From: CAWCBH01 sp963793785
GTDB taxonomy: Bacteria > Actinomycetota > Thermoleophilia > Solirubrobacterales > 70-9
DNA length: 64,000 nucleotides
Reading direction: 5' to 3'
NCBI GenBank assembly: GCA_963793785.1
Contig: CAWCBH010000003.1
Location: 62,001 to 126,000, forward strand
Part shown: positions 56,243-64,000 of the stretch, piece after piece
How the letters are laid out: each line of letters starts with the position of its first letter
Position numbering within the stretch: the first letter of the stretch is position 1
Program-made: the position numbers and the translations under genes
Notes under the pieces: generated by a model
Told to the model about the DNA's origin: nothing
Database searches by the model: none
Seen by the model: only the letters and a program-made list of their open reading frames with translations

Positions 56243-56602
56243 CTACGCGCTCGGCGGCGGCGGTGCCTCCATCAGCTCGACCCGGTGCCCGCCCGGCCCG
56301 ATCGCGAACGATCGTCGCTTGCCCCACAGCTCACGATGCTCCTCGACCTCAAACCCGGCCCCGGTGACGCGGCTGACCGTTTGATCGAAGTCCGCGGCGA
56401 CAACGGCAGCGTGGCCGAGGACGGGAACGGTCGGTTCCTCGGTGTGGATCAGATGGACCTGGGTTCCCTCGCGCTCGAGCCAGGTCACATAGGGGTTGAT
56501 CGGTCCCGGTGCCTCGACCCGGCTGAAGCCGATCGCTTCCCAGAGCTCGACCATGCGCTTGACATCCGCGGGCGCGACCTCGATCGAGACGTGCTGGAGC
56601 AT
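56243..56602 (-). CDS. VOC-family (glyoxalase/bleomycin-resistance fold) protein
   Basis: A 119-residue single VOC domain: MLQHVSIEVAPADVKRMVEL, FSRVEAPGPINPYVTWLE, VHLIHTEEPTVPVLGHAAVV and GGHRVELMEAPP. Metal ligands are probably His4, His/Glu in the VHLIHTEE and GHAAVV strands, and the Glu in VELME. Start at ATG 56602; upstream in-frame codons are unconserved. It lies just beyond a hairpin after nuoN and 13 bp before thyX-like in transcription order, so it may be cotranscribed with the latter. Confidence 0.8.
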   Translation of the reverse strand: MLQHVSIEVAPADVKRMVELWEAIGFSRVEAPGPINPYVTWLEREGTQVHLIHTEEPTVPVLGHAAVVAADFDQTVSRVTGAGFEVEEHRELWGKRRSFAIGPGGHRVELMEAPPPPSA

Positions 56603-56614
56603 CCTCAGCAGCCG

Positions 56615-56657
56615 GAGTGGCGCGTTTGTATCGCTATGCGGGAGGAAAGCGCCACTC
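56615..56657 (-). terminator. Hairpin after nuoN
   Basis: Perfect 9-bp arms GAGTGGCGC/GCGCCACTC with a 25-base loop, beginning three bases past the nuoN stop. It could end or attenuate the nuo transcript before the VOC gene. No U-run follows. Confidence 0.4.
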
Positions 56658-56660
56658 GAC

Positions 56661-58181
56661 CTAGAGGAAGGGGGCGAGGCCGGCACCGGCCTGCTCGGCG
56701 AACTCGACCAGCGGTTGGGGGATCAGGCCGAAGAAGACCGTCGCCGCGGCGGCCAGCACGGCCGGGCCGGCGAGGTAGAGGCGGGAGCCGGCCCGGGGGT
56801 CGATCGGATCGGCCTCCGGCGCGCCTCCGGCTATCGCCGGCACCCCGCCGGCGGATTGCGCCGGCCGCTTGGCCGCAGGCTGCATCCACATCGCCGCCAC
56901 CACGCGCAGGTAGTAGGCAAGCGAGATCATCGTCCCGATGGCGATCATCACCGCGAGCCAGGTGTAGTCGCCCGCGACCAGTGCCTCGATCAGATAGACC
57001 TTGCCGATGAACCCCGCCGTGGCTGGTATGCCGGCCAGGCCCAGCATCGAGATCGTCAGCGGCCAGGCCAGCAGCGGCCGCTCGCGGCCCAGGCCGGCGA
57101 GGGCGGCGATGTCGTCGCCGTATCCGGTCTCGCGCTCGCGGGCGACGACGACGGCGAACGCGGCCAGGTTCATGAACGTGTAGACGACCAGATAGAAGAC
57201 GAGGGCGCTGATCCCCGCCTCGCTGGCGACGACCAGCCCGCCGAGCATGTAGCCGGCCTGGGCAACGCCCGAGTAGCCCAGCAGCCGCTTCAGCGAGTCC
57301 TGGCCCAGCGCCCCGACGTTGCCGATCACGATCGAGGCCGCCGCCAGCACCGCCAGCGCGTCGGCCCAGTTGCCGGCCTCCGGCGCCAGCGCGACGTCGA
57401 AGAAGCGCACGAAGACCGCAAAGGCCGCGGCCTTGGTGGCGACGGCCATGAACGCCGTCACCGGCGTCGGCGCCCCCTCGTAGACGTCCGGGGTCCACTG
57501 GTGGAAGGGGGCGATCGAGATCTTGAAGGCGAGGCCGGTGGCGGCGAGCGCGATCCCGACCAGAATCAGCGGGTCGCCGAGCACGCCCTGCTCGCCGATT
57601 CCGGCGGCGATCCCGGTGAAGTCGGTCGAGCCCGAAGCGCCGTAGACGAAGGCCAGCCCGTAGAGGAGCGTCGCCGAGCCGAGCGAGCCGATGATCAGGT
57701 ACTTGAGCCCGGACTCCAGCGACTGCGGCCGCCGCAGGTTGGTCGCACAGAGGACGTAGAGCGGGATCGAGAGGGTCTCGATCGCGATGAAGAACGCGAT
57801 CAGGTTCTGCGCCGCACCCAGCAGCACCATCCCCAGCACCGAGCCCAGCAGCAGTGCGTGGTACTCGCCCGAGCCGGCCTGCTCGACTGCCGGCTCGCCG
57901 ATCGAGAGCAGCACCGTGACCGCGGCGGTGAGGATCGCGATCAGCGCCACCGCGATCGCCAGCTCGTCCAGCCGCAGCGCTCCGGCGACGAGATCCTTGC
58001 GCTCACCCAATTGCCAGGTGCAGAGACCGCCTGCGGCTGCCAGGGTGGCCAGGGTCAGAACGGGTGCGATGTTCTTGGTCCGCTCGAAGACGGCGCTCAT
58101 CAAGACGACACAGATCCCGGCCGTCAGCGCGAAGACCGGCGCGAGGCCGGCGTAGTCGATCTCGGGGGCGGTGAATGTCAT
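56661..58181 (-). CDS. nuoN: NADH-quinone oxidoreductase subunit N
   Basis: An antiporter-like membrane subunit of complex I, 506 residues and about 14 helices, with the proton-channel region AFKISIAPFHQWTPDVYEGA (Lys and His in helices 7-8) and ESLKYLI-like ESGLKYLIIGSLGSATLLYG. It contributes to proton pumping coupled to quinone reduction. The ATG overlaps the nuoM stop by 4 bp. It is the last gene of the nuo operon. An Ala/Pro/Gly-rich loop near the C-terminus (RPAQSAGGVPAIAGGAPEA) is longer than usual. Confidence 0.95.
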   Translation of the reverse strand: MTFTAPEIDYAGLAPVFALTAGICVVLMSAVFERTKNIAPVLTLATLAAAGGLCTWQLGERKDLVAGALRLDELAIAVALIAILTAAVTVLLSIGEPAVEQAGSGEYHALLLGSVLGMVLLGAAQNLIAFFIAIETLSIPLYVLCATNLRRPQSLESGLKYLIIGSLGSATLLYGLAFVYGASGSTDFTGIAAGIGEQGVLGDPLILVGIALAATGLAFKISIAPFHQWTPDVYEGAPTPVTAFMAVATKAAAFAVFVRFFDVALAPEAGNWADALAVLAAASIVIGNVGALGQDSLKRLLGYSGVAQAGYMLGGLVVASEAGISALVFYLVVYTFMNLAAFAVVVARERETGYGDDIAALAGLGRERPLLAWPLTISMLGLAGIPATAGFIGKVYLIEALVAGDYTWLAVMIAIGTMISLAYYLRVVAAMWMQPAAKRPAQSAGGVPAIAGGAPEADPIDPRAGSRLYLAGPAVLAAAATVFFGLIPQPLVEFAEQAGAGLAPFL

Positions 58182-59668
58182 CGCCGCGCCACCTCCCCTC
58201 CCCGCAGGGCCGACACCGCCTCGACCTGGGCCTCGGCGCTCCCGTCGGCCTTGTTCAAGATCACCTGGGGGTAGAGCGCAAGGGCCAGGATGCAGACGAC
58301 CAGGGCGCCAATCACGGCGCCGTCGCGGAGGCCGATCTCACGCGATTCGATCCGCTTCGCGAGGCGGCCGTGCATGGTCCGCTGGTAGAGGCGCAGCGCG
58401 TAGTAGGCGGCAAGCACGACCCCGGCGCTGGCGACGATCGCGAAGACGATCTTGGCCTGAAAGAGCCCGTTGAGGATGAAGAACTCGCCGATGAAGTTGG
58501 CCGAGCCGGGCATCGCCAGGGTGGCCAGGGCGACGATCAGGAACATCGCCGCCAGCACCGGCGCGCGTAAGGCGTAGCCGCCGATCCCGCGCAGGTCCTC
58601 GCTGCCGGTGCGCTCGGCAAGGACGATGATGACCAAGAACAACGCCGCGACGACGATGCCGTGGTTGACGATCTGCAGGATCGCGCCGTCGGCGCCGTCG
58701 GGACGCAGGGCGAAGATCCCAGCGGTGATGAAGCCGAGCTGGGCGATCGAGGAATAGCCGGCAATCAGCCGCACGTCGGTCTGGCTGAAGGCCATCACCG
58801 AGCCGTAGAGGATCGACGCGACGGCGATCACCAGCACGACCTCCTGGAACTGCACCGTGGCGTCGGGAAAGAGCGGCAGCACGATCTTCAGGAACCCGTA
58901 GGCGCCGACCTTTGAGAGGACCGCCGAGAAGGCCGCCAGCGCCGGCAGCGGCGCGGCGCGGTAGGCATCGGGCATCCAGCCGTGCAGCAGGAAGGCCGGC
59001 ATCTTGACCAAAAAGGCGGCGGCGAAGAACCAGAAGATCCAGTCCTGACTTCCCTGCCCGAGGACGTCCTCCTGGAGCGCGGCGATCGAGAAGGTCAGCT
59101 CGCCGCCGTCGGCGGAGAGGATCGCGGTCGCGATCGCCGCGACCAGCATCAGCAGCGAGCCGACCAGCGTGTAGACGATCATCTTCGTCGTCGCCCGCAC
59201 CGCGGTGGTCCCGTCGCGATCGCTTCCCCAGGCCCCGAAGAGGAAGTAGAACGGGATCAGCATCAGGTCGAAGAAGAGGACGAAGAGCAGCAGGTCCTGG
59301 GCGAGGAACGCACCCAGCGCCGCGGTCTCGCCCAGCAGCAGCATCAGGAAGTAGAGCTGCGGGCGCTCCTGCTCGCGCAAGGCGGCGAAGGCCGTCGCCG
59401 CCATCCAGACGACCGCCGTCAGCAGGACCAAAAAGACATTCAGGCCGTCGATCCCGAGGCTGTAGTCGACCCCGAGCCCGGCGATCCAGGTCACGTCGAC
59501 GGTCTGCTGCAGGCCTCCGGCGCCCGCGTCGTAGTCGATCGCCAGGTAGACGGCAAGCGCGAGTGTCACCGCGCAGCCCAGGGCAGCCCAGGCGCCGCTC
59601 GCGCGCCGCGGCAGGAAGAGGCCGATCAGGCCGAAGAGGAGGGGGGTCCAGAGCACGGAGTTGGTCAT
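58178..59668 (-). CDS. nuoM: NADH-quinone oxidoreductase subunit M
   Basis: A proton-pumping membrane subunit of complex I, 496 residues and about 14 helices. Visible: GIDGLNVFLVLLTA, DLMLIPFYFLFGAWGSDRDG, the Lys-bearing LVKMPAFLLHGWMPDAYRAA and VRLIAGYSSIAQLGF. It starts 10 bp after the nuoL stop and its end overlaps the nuoN start. No defects are seen. Confidence 0.96.
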   Translation of the reverse strand: MTNSVLWTPLLFGLIGLFLPRRASGAWAALGCAVTLALAVYLAIDYDAGAGGLQQTVDVTWIAGLGVDYSLGIDGLNVFLVLLTAVVWMAATAFAALREQERPQLYFLMLLLGETAALGAFLAQDLLLFVLFFDLMLIPFYFLFGAWGSDRDGTTAVRATTKMIVYTLVGSLLMLVAAIATAILSADGGELTFSIAALQEDVLGQGSQDWIFWFFAAAFLVKMPAFLLHGWMPDAYRAAPLPALAAFSAVLSKVGAYGFLKIVLPLFPDATVQFQEVVLVIAVASILYGSVMAFSQTDVRLIAGYSSIAQLGFITAGIFALRPDGADGAILQIVNHGIVVAALFLVIIVLAERTGSEDLRGIGGYALRAPVLAAMFLIVALATLAMPGSANFIGEFFILNGLFQAKIVFAIVASAGVVLAAYYALRLYQRTMHGRLAKRIESREIGLRDGAVIGALVVCILALALYPQVILNKADGSAEAQVEAVSALRGGEVARR

Positions 59669-59678
59669 CGGCGGGTCC

Positions 59679-61685
59679 TCATGAGGCTGCGATCAGGAAG
59701 TAGAGGCCGAGGCCGGCGAACCCCGAGACCAGCAACAGCGCGTAGGAGCGCACGAATCCCGACTGCGCGGTCCTCACCACACCGCCGGCGCCGCGCACGA
59801 ACCCGGCCGCCCCGGAGACGACGCCGTTGACGACGTATCGCTCGAAGCTCCGGTCGGCGAACCGCCCGGTTGCCAGCGCGGGCCGCACGATGAGGACGTC
59901 GATCAGCTCGTCGAAGTACCACTTGTTGACCAGGAAGGTGTGCAGGGGTCGCAGGCGCTCGACCAGCAGCGAGCTGGCGCCGGGGCGGGCGACGTAGAGG
60001 AAGTAGGCGATGAAGATTCCGGCGATCGCGATCGCACCGCCGATGCCGAGCCCCACCCACTCGTGGCCGGTCGACGGGTGGATCGCCGCCAGCGAGGACT
60101 CCTCGAAGGTCGGCTCGAGGAACCTCTCCAGCGTGTCGAGGACGCCGGGGATCTGCAGCAGGCCGCCGATCAGGGCCAGGGTGCCGAGCATCGCCATCGC
60201 TGCCCGCATCGGCGCCGCCCGCTCGGCGATGTGGTGCTCAGGGCCCGGGAAGCCGACGTCGACGTCCTCGCGCTCGCCGGTGGCGGGGTTCTCGGGCTCG
60301 GCGTGGGCGAGGTGGCCGCGCTCGAGCTCGCGCGCCTCCGCGCAGGGCTCGCCGCCGAGGACTCGGAAGACGAGCCGGAACGAGTAAATCGCGGTCAGCA
60401 GCGCCCCGAGGTAGCCGAGCACCGCCATCACGGTGTAGATGCCGCCGCGCTCGTCAGCAAAGGCGAGGATCTCGTCCTTGGAGAAGAACCCGGAGGTGCC
60501 GGGGAAGCCGGCCAGCGCCAGCGAGCCGATGATCAACATCGCCGCCGTGAACGGCATCGCGCGGCCGAATCCGCTCATCCGGTCGATGTCCTGGCGGCTC
60601 GCCATCGCGGCGATGATCGATCCGGCGGCCATGAACAGCAGCGCCTTGAAGAAGGCGTGGGTCATGAGGTGGAAGAGCCCGGCCGTGTAGGCGCCGATCG
60701 AGACCCCGACGACCATGTAGCCGATCTGGCTCATTGTCGAGTAGGCGATGATCCGCTTCAGGTCGGTGACGACGAGCGCGATCGAGCCGGCGACCAGCAG
60801 CGTGGCCAGGCCGGTGAAAGCGGCGATATCGGCGGCGGTCGGGGCGATCTCGAAAAGCGGGTGGGCGCGGGCGATCAGGTAGACCCCGGCGGTGACCATC
60901 GTCGCGGCGTGGATCAGGGCCGAGACCGGGGTCGGGCCTTCCATCGCGTCCGGCAGCCAGGTGTGCAGGGGGAGCTGGGCCGACTTGGCGAACGCGCCGA
61001 CCAGCAGCAGCAGGCAGATCGCGACGATCGTCCACTCGTTGGTCTGGAACGCATCCGGCGCCGCCTCGAAGACCTCCAGGTAGTCGAAGGCGCCGACCTC
61101 GCGGAAGATCAGGATCGCGGCGAGGACCAGCCCGACGTCGCCGACCACGTTGATCACGAACGCCTTCATCCCCGCCGCGGTGGCGGTCCCGCGGCGGTAC
61201 CAGAAGCTGATCAGCGCGTAGGAGGCGAAGCCGACGAACGCCCAGCCGACGATCAGCAGCACGAAGTTGCCGGCCAGGACCAGCAGCAGCATCGAGAAGA
61301 CGAAGAAGTTGAGGTAGGAAAAGAAGCGCGCGTAGCCGCGGTCGGAGTCCATGTAGGCGACCGAGTAGAGGTGGATCAGGGTCGAGACGCCGGTCACGAC
61401 CAGGACCATGAAGACCGAGAGCGGGTCGACGAGGATCCCGAGCTGGATGTCGAGCCCCCCGCCTTCGGCGTAGGTCCACAGCGAGGACGTGAGCTGGCGG
61501 GCATCGGCTGGCTCGTCGAGCAGCATCACCAAGGCGCCGATCCCGTTCAGGAACGCGAGCCCGATCGCGACGGTGCCGATGATGCCTGCGGTTCGCGCCG
61601 GCAGGGCCCGGTAGCCGAGCCCGATCACGATCGACCCCAGCAGCGGCAGCAGCAGCACCAGCCAGGCGTACGCCGCTGCGCTCAT
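59679..61685 (-). CDS. nuoL: NADH-quinone oxidoreductase subunit L
   Basis: The largest antiporter-like subunit of complex I, 668 residues. Visible: ILVDPLSVFMVLVVTGVSTL, WAFVGFASYALISFWYRRG, FAKSAQLPLHTWLPDAMEGP (channel Lys and His), LIHAATMVTAGVYLIAR, TDLKRIIAYSTMSQIGYM, and the C-terminal lateral-helix region. A hydrophilic loop (about 450-500, EARELERGHLAHAEPENPA) extends the cytoplasmic side. The start overlaps the nuoK stop by 4 bp. Confidence 0.96.
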   Translation of the reverse strand: MSAAAYAWLVLLLPLLGSIVIGLGYRALPARTAGIIGTVAIGLAFLNGIGALVMLLDEPADARQLTSSLWTYAEGGGLDIQLGILVDPLSVFMVLVVTGVSTLIHLYSVAYMDSDRGYARFFSYLNFFVFSMLLLVLAGNFVLLIVGWAFVGFASYALISFWYRRGTATAAGMKAFVINVVGDVGLVLAAILIFREVGAFDYLEVFEAAPDAFQTNEWTIVAICLLLLVGAFAKSAQLPLHTWLPDAMEGPTPVSALIHAATMVTAGVYLIARAHPLFEIAPTAADIAAFTGLATLLVAGSIALVVTDLKRIIAYSTMSQIGYMVVGVSIGAYTAGLFHLMTHAFFKALLFMAAGSIIAAMASRQDIDRMSGFGRAMPFTAAMLIIGSLALAGFPGTSGFFSKDEILAFADERGGIYTVMAVLGYLGALLTAIYSFRLVFRVLGGEPCAEARELERGHLAHAEPENPATGEREDVDVGFPGPEHHIAERAAPMRAAMAMLGTLALIGGLLQIPGVLDTLERFLEPTFEESSLAAIHPSTGHEWVGLGIGGAIAIAGIFIAYFLYVARPGASSLLVERLRPLHTFLVNKWYFDELIDVLIVRPALATGRFADRSFERYVVNGVVSGAAGFVRGAGGVVRTAQSGFVRSYALLLVSGFAGLGLYFLIAAS

Positions 61686-61981
61686 CCCCGCAGGCCTCGC
61701 AGCTCATCGACGTTCAGCGGCAACCGGCGGCGGTAGATGGCGACGATCAGCCCCAGTCCGATCACCACCTCGCAGGCTGCGATCACCATCACCACCAAGG
61801 CGAAGACCTGCCCGTCCTGGTTTCCGAGCATGCGGCTGAAGGCGACCAGCGCCAGGTTGCCGGCGTTCAGCATCAGCTCCAGGCAGAGCAGGATTACCAG
61901 CGGGCTGCGGCGGATCAGCACGCCGCCGGCGCCGACGGCGAAGAGGAGGGCCGAGAGGACGAGGTACCACTCGATCGCCAT
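61682..61981 (-). CDS. nuoK: NADH-quinone oxidoreductase subunit K
   Basis: A three-helix subunit of 99 residues: YLVLSALLFAVGAGGVLIRR, VILLCLELMLNAGNLALVAF (membrane Glu of the proton path) and VMVIAACEVVIGLGLIVAIY (second Glu). Normal length. It overlaps nuoL by 4 bp, and its ATG shares one base with the nuoJ stop. Confidence 0.95.
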   Translation of the reverse strand: MAIEWYLVLSALLFAVGAGGVLIRRSPLVILLCLELMLNAGNLALVAFSRMLGNQDGQVFALVVMVIAACEVVIGLGLIVAIYRRRLPLNVDELRGLRG

Positions 61982-62640
61982 CAGGCGACACCTCGGGTGG
62001 GGGCGGGATCGCGGGGGCCATCCTCCCCGGACGCGACACCGCGAGATGAGTCATCACTGTCACCGCTGCCGCTTGGCGCGGCGCGCTGAGTGTCCGGGGA
62101 AGAGACCCCCGCACTCCCGCCCTCCCCAGCCCCGGCGCCATGCCTATGACCGGCGAGGACGATGGCGCCGACGGCGGCGAGGAGCAGCAGCATCGAGGAG
62201 GCTTCGAAGGCGATCAGGAACTTCTCCAGCATCAGCTCGCCGATTGCGGCCGGGGAGCCGAAGCCGAGCTCGATCGTCGGGCCTTCGTCCTCCAGCGTCT
62301 TCAAGGAGGAGCCGAGCACGGCGATCGAGAGCTCGATGAACAGCGCTCCGCCGAGCAGCGGCGCCAGCAGGCGCTGGCCGGGGATCGGCTCCCAGACCGG
62401 CTCCTCGACCCCGCCCACGTAGGCGACGACGAAGACGTAGAGGACCATCACTGCGCCGGCGTAGACGACGACCTGCGCCGCGGCGATGAACTCCGAGTGC
62501 AGCAGCAGGAACAGGCCGGCGAGGCTGAACAGGTGCACGACCAGCGCCAGGACGCTGTAGAAGGGGTTGCGGAGGGCGATCACCGCGATCGCGCCGCCGA
62601 GCGCGCCGATCGCGCCGAAGAAGAAGGCGACTTCCTCCAT
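61981..62640 (-). CDS. nuoJ: NADH-quinone oxidoreductase subunit J
   Basis: A membrane subunit of 219 residues with five helices (VAFFFGAIGALGGAIAVIAL, VVVYAGAVMVLYVFVVAYVG with the characteristic VYAGAVMVLYVFV, and LLLLAAVGAIVLAG). The C-terminal 50 residues are an unusual Gly/Ser/Asp/Pro-rich hydrophilic tail (GAGEGGSAGVSSPDTQRAA and onward), longer than in E. coli NuoJ. It is preceded, in transcription order, by the inserted SnoaL-like gene rather than by nuoI. Confidence 0.94.
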   Translation of the reverse strand: MEEVAFFFGAIGALGGAIAVIALRNPFYSVLALVVHLFSLAGLFLLLHSEFIAAAQVVVYAGAVMVLYVFVVAYVGGVEEPVWEPIPGQRLLAPLLGGALFIELSIAVLGSSLKTLEDEGPTIELGFGSPAAIGELMLEKFLIAFEASSMLLLLAAVGAIVLAGHRHGAGAGEGGSAGVSSPDTQRAAPSGSGDSDDSSRGVASGEDGPRDPAPTRGVA

Positions 62641-62661
62641 CAGGCGCCTGCCGAGAGTTGA

Positions 62662-63060
62662 TCAGTCAGACATGCCCGCGGCAGCCAGCGCCTGGCCTCG
62701 ATCCCAGAAGGTCCGCCATCGCTGGACTTTCCCTTCGCGGAGCTCCAGGAGGTGAAACACCTCGGCGTCGACCTCAACCCCACTGGCCCGCCCCCGCCCG
62801 GAGAGCCGAAGACGGACGAAGACCTTGCTTCCGTTCTCGCGGAACTCAAGCGGCTCGAACTGGATCGCTTCCAATTCGTTCCCCCAGAGCTTGGCGAACG
62901 CCCGCAGCCCTTCCGGGCCTCGCTGGGGCTCGGTGTCGAGATCCTCGGGGGCCGGTTCGATGACCGCATCGGCACCGAAGCAATCGGCAACCGCGTCCAA
63001 GTCGCCGGCGTTGAACAGGTCGTAGAGCTGCCGCGCGGTTGCCGTCGGGTCGGGGGGCAC
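62662..63060 (-). CDS. SnoaL/NTF2-like protein 1
   Basis: A 132-residue cone-shaped alpha+beta fold protein: TARQLYDLFNAGDLDAVADC, FGADAVIEPAPEDLDTEP, GLRAFAKLWGNELEAI, then strands ending VQRWRTFWDRGQALAAAG. NTF2-like proteins bind small hydrophobic ligands or act as isomerases or hydrolases; no clear catalytic pair is seen. It sits between nuoI and nuoJ with a second such gene, an unusual place. A role in complex I is not implied by sequence. Confidence 0.82.
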   Translation of the reverse strand: MPPDPTATARQLYDLFNAGDLDAVADCFGADAVIEPAPEDLDTEPQRGPEGLRAFAKLWGNELEAIQFEPLEFRENGSKVFVRLRLSGRGRASGVEVDAEVFHLLELREGKVQRWRTFWDRGQALAAAGMSD

Positions 63061-63099
63061 GGCGGCAGTGTGGCAGCGCCCGCCAGCAGAAGCGCCCGC

Positions 63100-63504
63100 T
63101 CAGCCGGATTGCTGCGCTGCCTCGATTCCCTCCTCGAGGGTGGAGAAGCCAGAGGAGTAGCGCACGATCTTGCCGGCTTCGAACCAGGCCACGTCCACCA
63201 TCGTCTGATCGAGCGATGCCCCGCTGCTGACGCCGGTTCCCCGATAGGCGACCCGGGATACGACCGCAGTACCGGCGACGACATCCTCCTCGATCTCGAT
63301 CTGCAGGTCGGGCATCGACTCGCGCCAGCTTTCAGCGATTCTTCGGACTTGGTTCGCTCCCTGTGTGACCGATTGCTGGTCGGGGCCGGGATTGCGGTCC
63401 TCGTAGACAATGTCTGGGTGCAGGTACCGCGCCCATTCGTCGAAGTCGCCGCGGTTGAAGGCGGCGTTGGAGCGACGATGGACCTCCAACAGCTCTTCGG
63501 ACAC
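63100..63504 (-). CDS. SnoaL/NTF2-like protein 2
   Basis: 134 residues with the NTF2-like pattern: LEVHRRSNAAFNRGDFDEWA, YLHPDIVYEDRNPGPDQQS, IAESWRESMPDLQIEIEEDV, VVSRVAYRGTGVSSG, and VDVAWFEAGKIVRYSSGFS. It differs clearly from its neighbour at 62662-63060, so the pair is not a recent duplication. It lies 13 bp after nuoI in transcription order and probably shares its transcript. Confidence 0.82.
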   Translation of the reverse strand: MSEELLEVHRRSNAAFNRGDFDEWARYLHPDIVYEDRNPGPDQQSVTQGANQVRRIAESWRESMPDLQIEIEEDVVAGTAVVSRVAYRGTGVSSGASLDQTMVDVAWFEAGKIVRYSSGFSTLEEGIEAAQQSG

Positions 63505-63517
63505 GTGGCCAGTATCG

Positions 63518-64000
63518 CTATTCCCCTTCGCTTCGGAGTGGGGTTCGTTCGAGGGACTCGGCGAGCAGCATCTCCTTGGTGAAGATCAGGTCGGAGCGGT
63601 CGTAGTCGGCCATCTCGTAGTCGTGGCCCATCGTGATCGCGTCGAAGGGGCAGGCGATCTCGCAATAGCCGCAGAAGATGCAGCGACTGAGGTTGATCTC
63701 ATAGACCGAGGCATAGCGCTCGCCGGCCGAGACGCGGTCCTCGGGGTCGTTTTCCGCGGCGACGACGCGAATGCAGTCGGCGGGGCAGGCGGCGGCGCAC
63801 AGCGAGCAGCCGACGCACTTCTCCAGCCCCGTGTCCTCGAAGCGGTGCAGCTTGTGGCGGCCGCGGAAGCGCGGGTAGACAGGCGTCTTCTCCTCCGGGT
63901 ATTGGATCGTCATCGGCCCCTCGCGCAGACGTGCGAACGTCGTCCGCAGTCCCCGCAAGGTCTCGGCGAAGGCCCGGTAGGCGCCGCCGGCGCCGCCCGG
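63518..64000 (-). CDS. nuoI: NADH-quinone oxidoreductase subunit I (start beyond the window)
   Basis: The iron-sulfur subunit of complex I carrying clusters N6a/N6b. Two [4Fe-4S] motifs are seen, CVGCSLCAAACP and CIFCGYCEIACP, with PRFRGRHKLHRF before them. The frame is open through the last base of the window (AYRAFAETLRGLRTTF), so the true start probably lies beyond it; 160 residues are visible, near the full family length. Upstream complex I genes (nuoH and others) are expected past the edge. The C-terminus (LLAESLERTPLRSEGE) is normal. Confidence 0.94.
   Translation of the reverse strand, partial: PGGAGGAYRAFAETLRGLRTTFARLREGPMTIQYPEEKTPVYPRFRGRHKLHRFEDTGLEKCVGCSLCAAACPADCIRVVAAENDPEDRVSAGERYASVYEINLSRCIFCGYCEIACPFDAITMGHDYEMADYDRSDLIFTKEMLLAESLERTPLRSEGE

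Noticed and set aside
59940..61736. A ~600-residue plus-strand frame opposite nuoL
   Set aside because: Charged, repetitive shadow sequence; nuoL is fully supported on the minus strand.

Overview
The window is about 70% GC and looks like the chromosome of an actinomycete, most likely of the Thermoleophilia (Solirubrobacterales/Gaiellales type). The basis is an E2-E1 fused 2-oxoglutarate dehydrogenase (Kgd), a DPPR-synthase-type UbiA, a menaquinone methyltransferase, an F420/PPOX TIGR03668-like enzyme, Ca-binding RTX-like secreted proteins and GTG/TTG starts. The lineage call is inference. Genes are tightly packed on both strands, with many 1-11 bp overlaps and several convergent gene pairs whose 3' ends overlap.

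Layout. 1-6.3 kb: the 3' end of an aminobutyraldehyde-type dehydrogenase, a frameshifted RTX-like Ca-binding protein, and a minus-strand spermidine/putrescine ABC operon potA-potD-potB-potC. Together they suggest polyamine uptake and breakdown. 6.4-9.2 kb: a secreted NlpC/P60-like protein under a c-di-AMP (ydaO-type) riboswitch, a small thioredoxin-fold protein, and a heavily frameshifted two-gene ABC exporter. 9.2-12.8 kb: SDR plus aconitase. 12.8-18.2 kb: an accessory block bounded and interrupted by remnants of the 3' half of tRNA-Ser(CGA) and by a ~98 bp repeat. It holds a LysR regulator with a divergent cupin, a ZIP metal transporter with a divergent MgtE-like transporter, and an FAD oxidoreductase. 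18.4-30.5 kb: core metabolism: DUF3817, a Kgd with two N-terminal lipoyl domains, an acyl-CoA reductase/SDR fusion joined to an alkyl-DHAP-synthase-like FAD enzyme (a possible ether-lipid pair), DPPR-synthase-like UbiA, and citrate synthase with two small unknown proteins. Aconitase, Kgd and citrate synthase make this a TCA-cycle region.

30.5-43.5 kb: menaquinone methyltransferase with an overlapping membrane protein, PfkB kinase, quinone oxidoreductase, DEAD-box helicase with a DbpA-type tail, response regulator and PAS/HAMP histidine kinase. A compact HAD / APH kinase / acyl-CoA dehydrogenase group follows, matching the three domains of human ACAD10, then RibD-like reductase, RpiB and sulfotransferase. 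43.5-56.6 kb: mostly small poorly known genes, plus exported proteins (a cupredoxin with an LPSTG sorting tail, a GH114-like protein, a trypsin-like protease with an RTX tail) and a double ThyX-like protein. 56.7-64 kb: a minus-strand respiratory complex I operon, nuoI...nuoJKLMN, interrupted after nuoI by two SnoaL/NTF2-like genes.

Sequence quality: I count about two dozen probable one-base indels, mostly insertions, all left of 43 kb and densest in the ABC exporter at 7.7-9.0 kb. Genes described as frameshifted may be intact in the organism.
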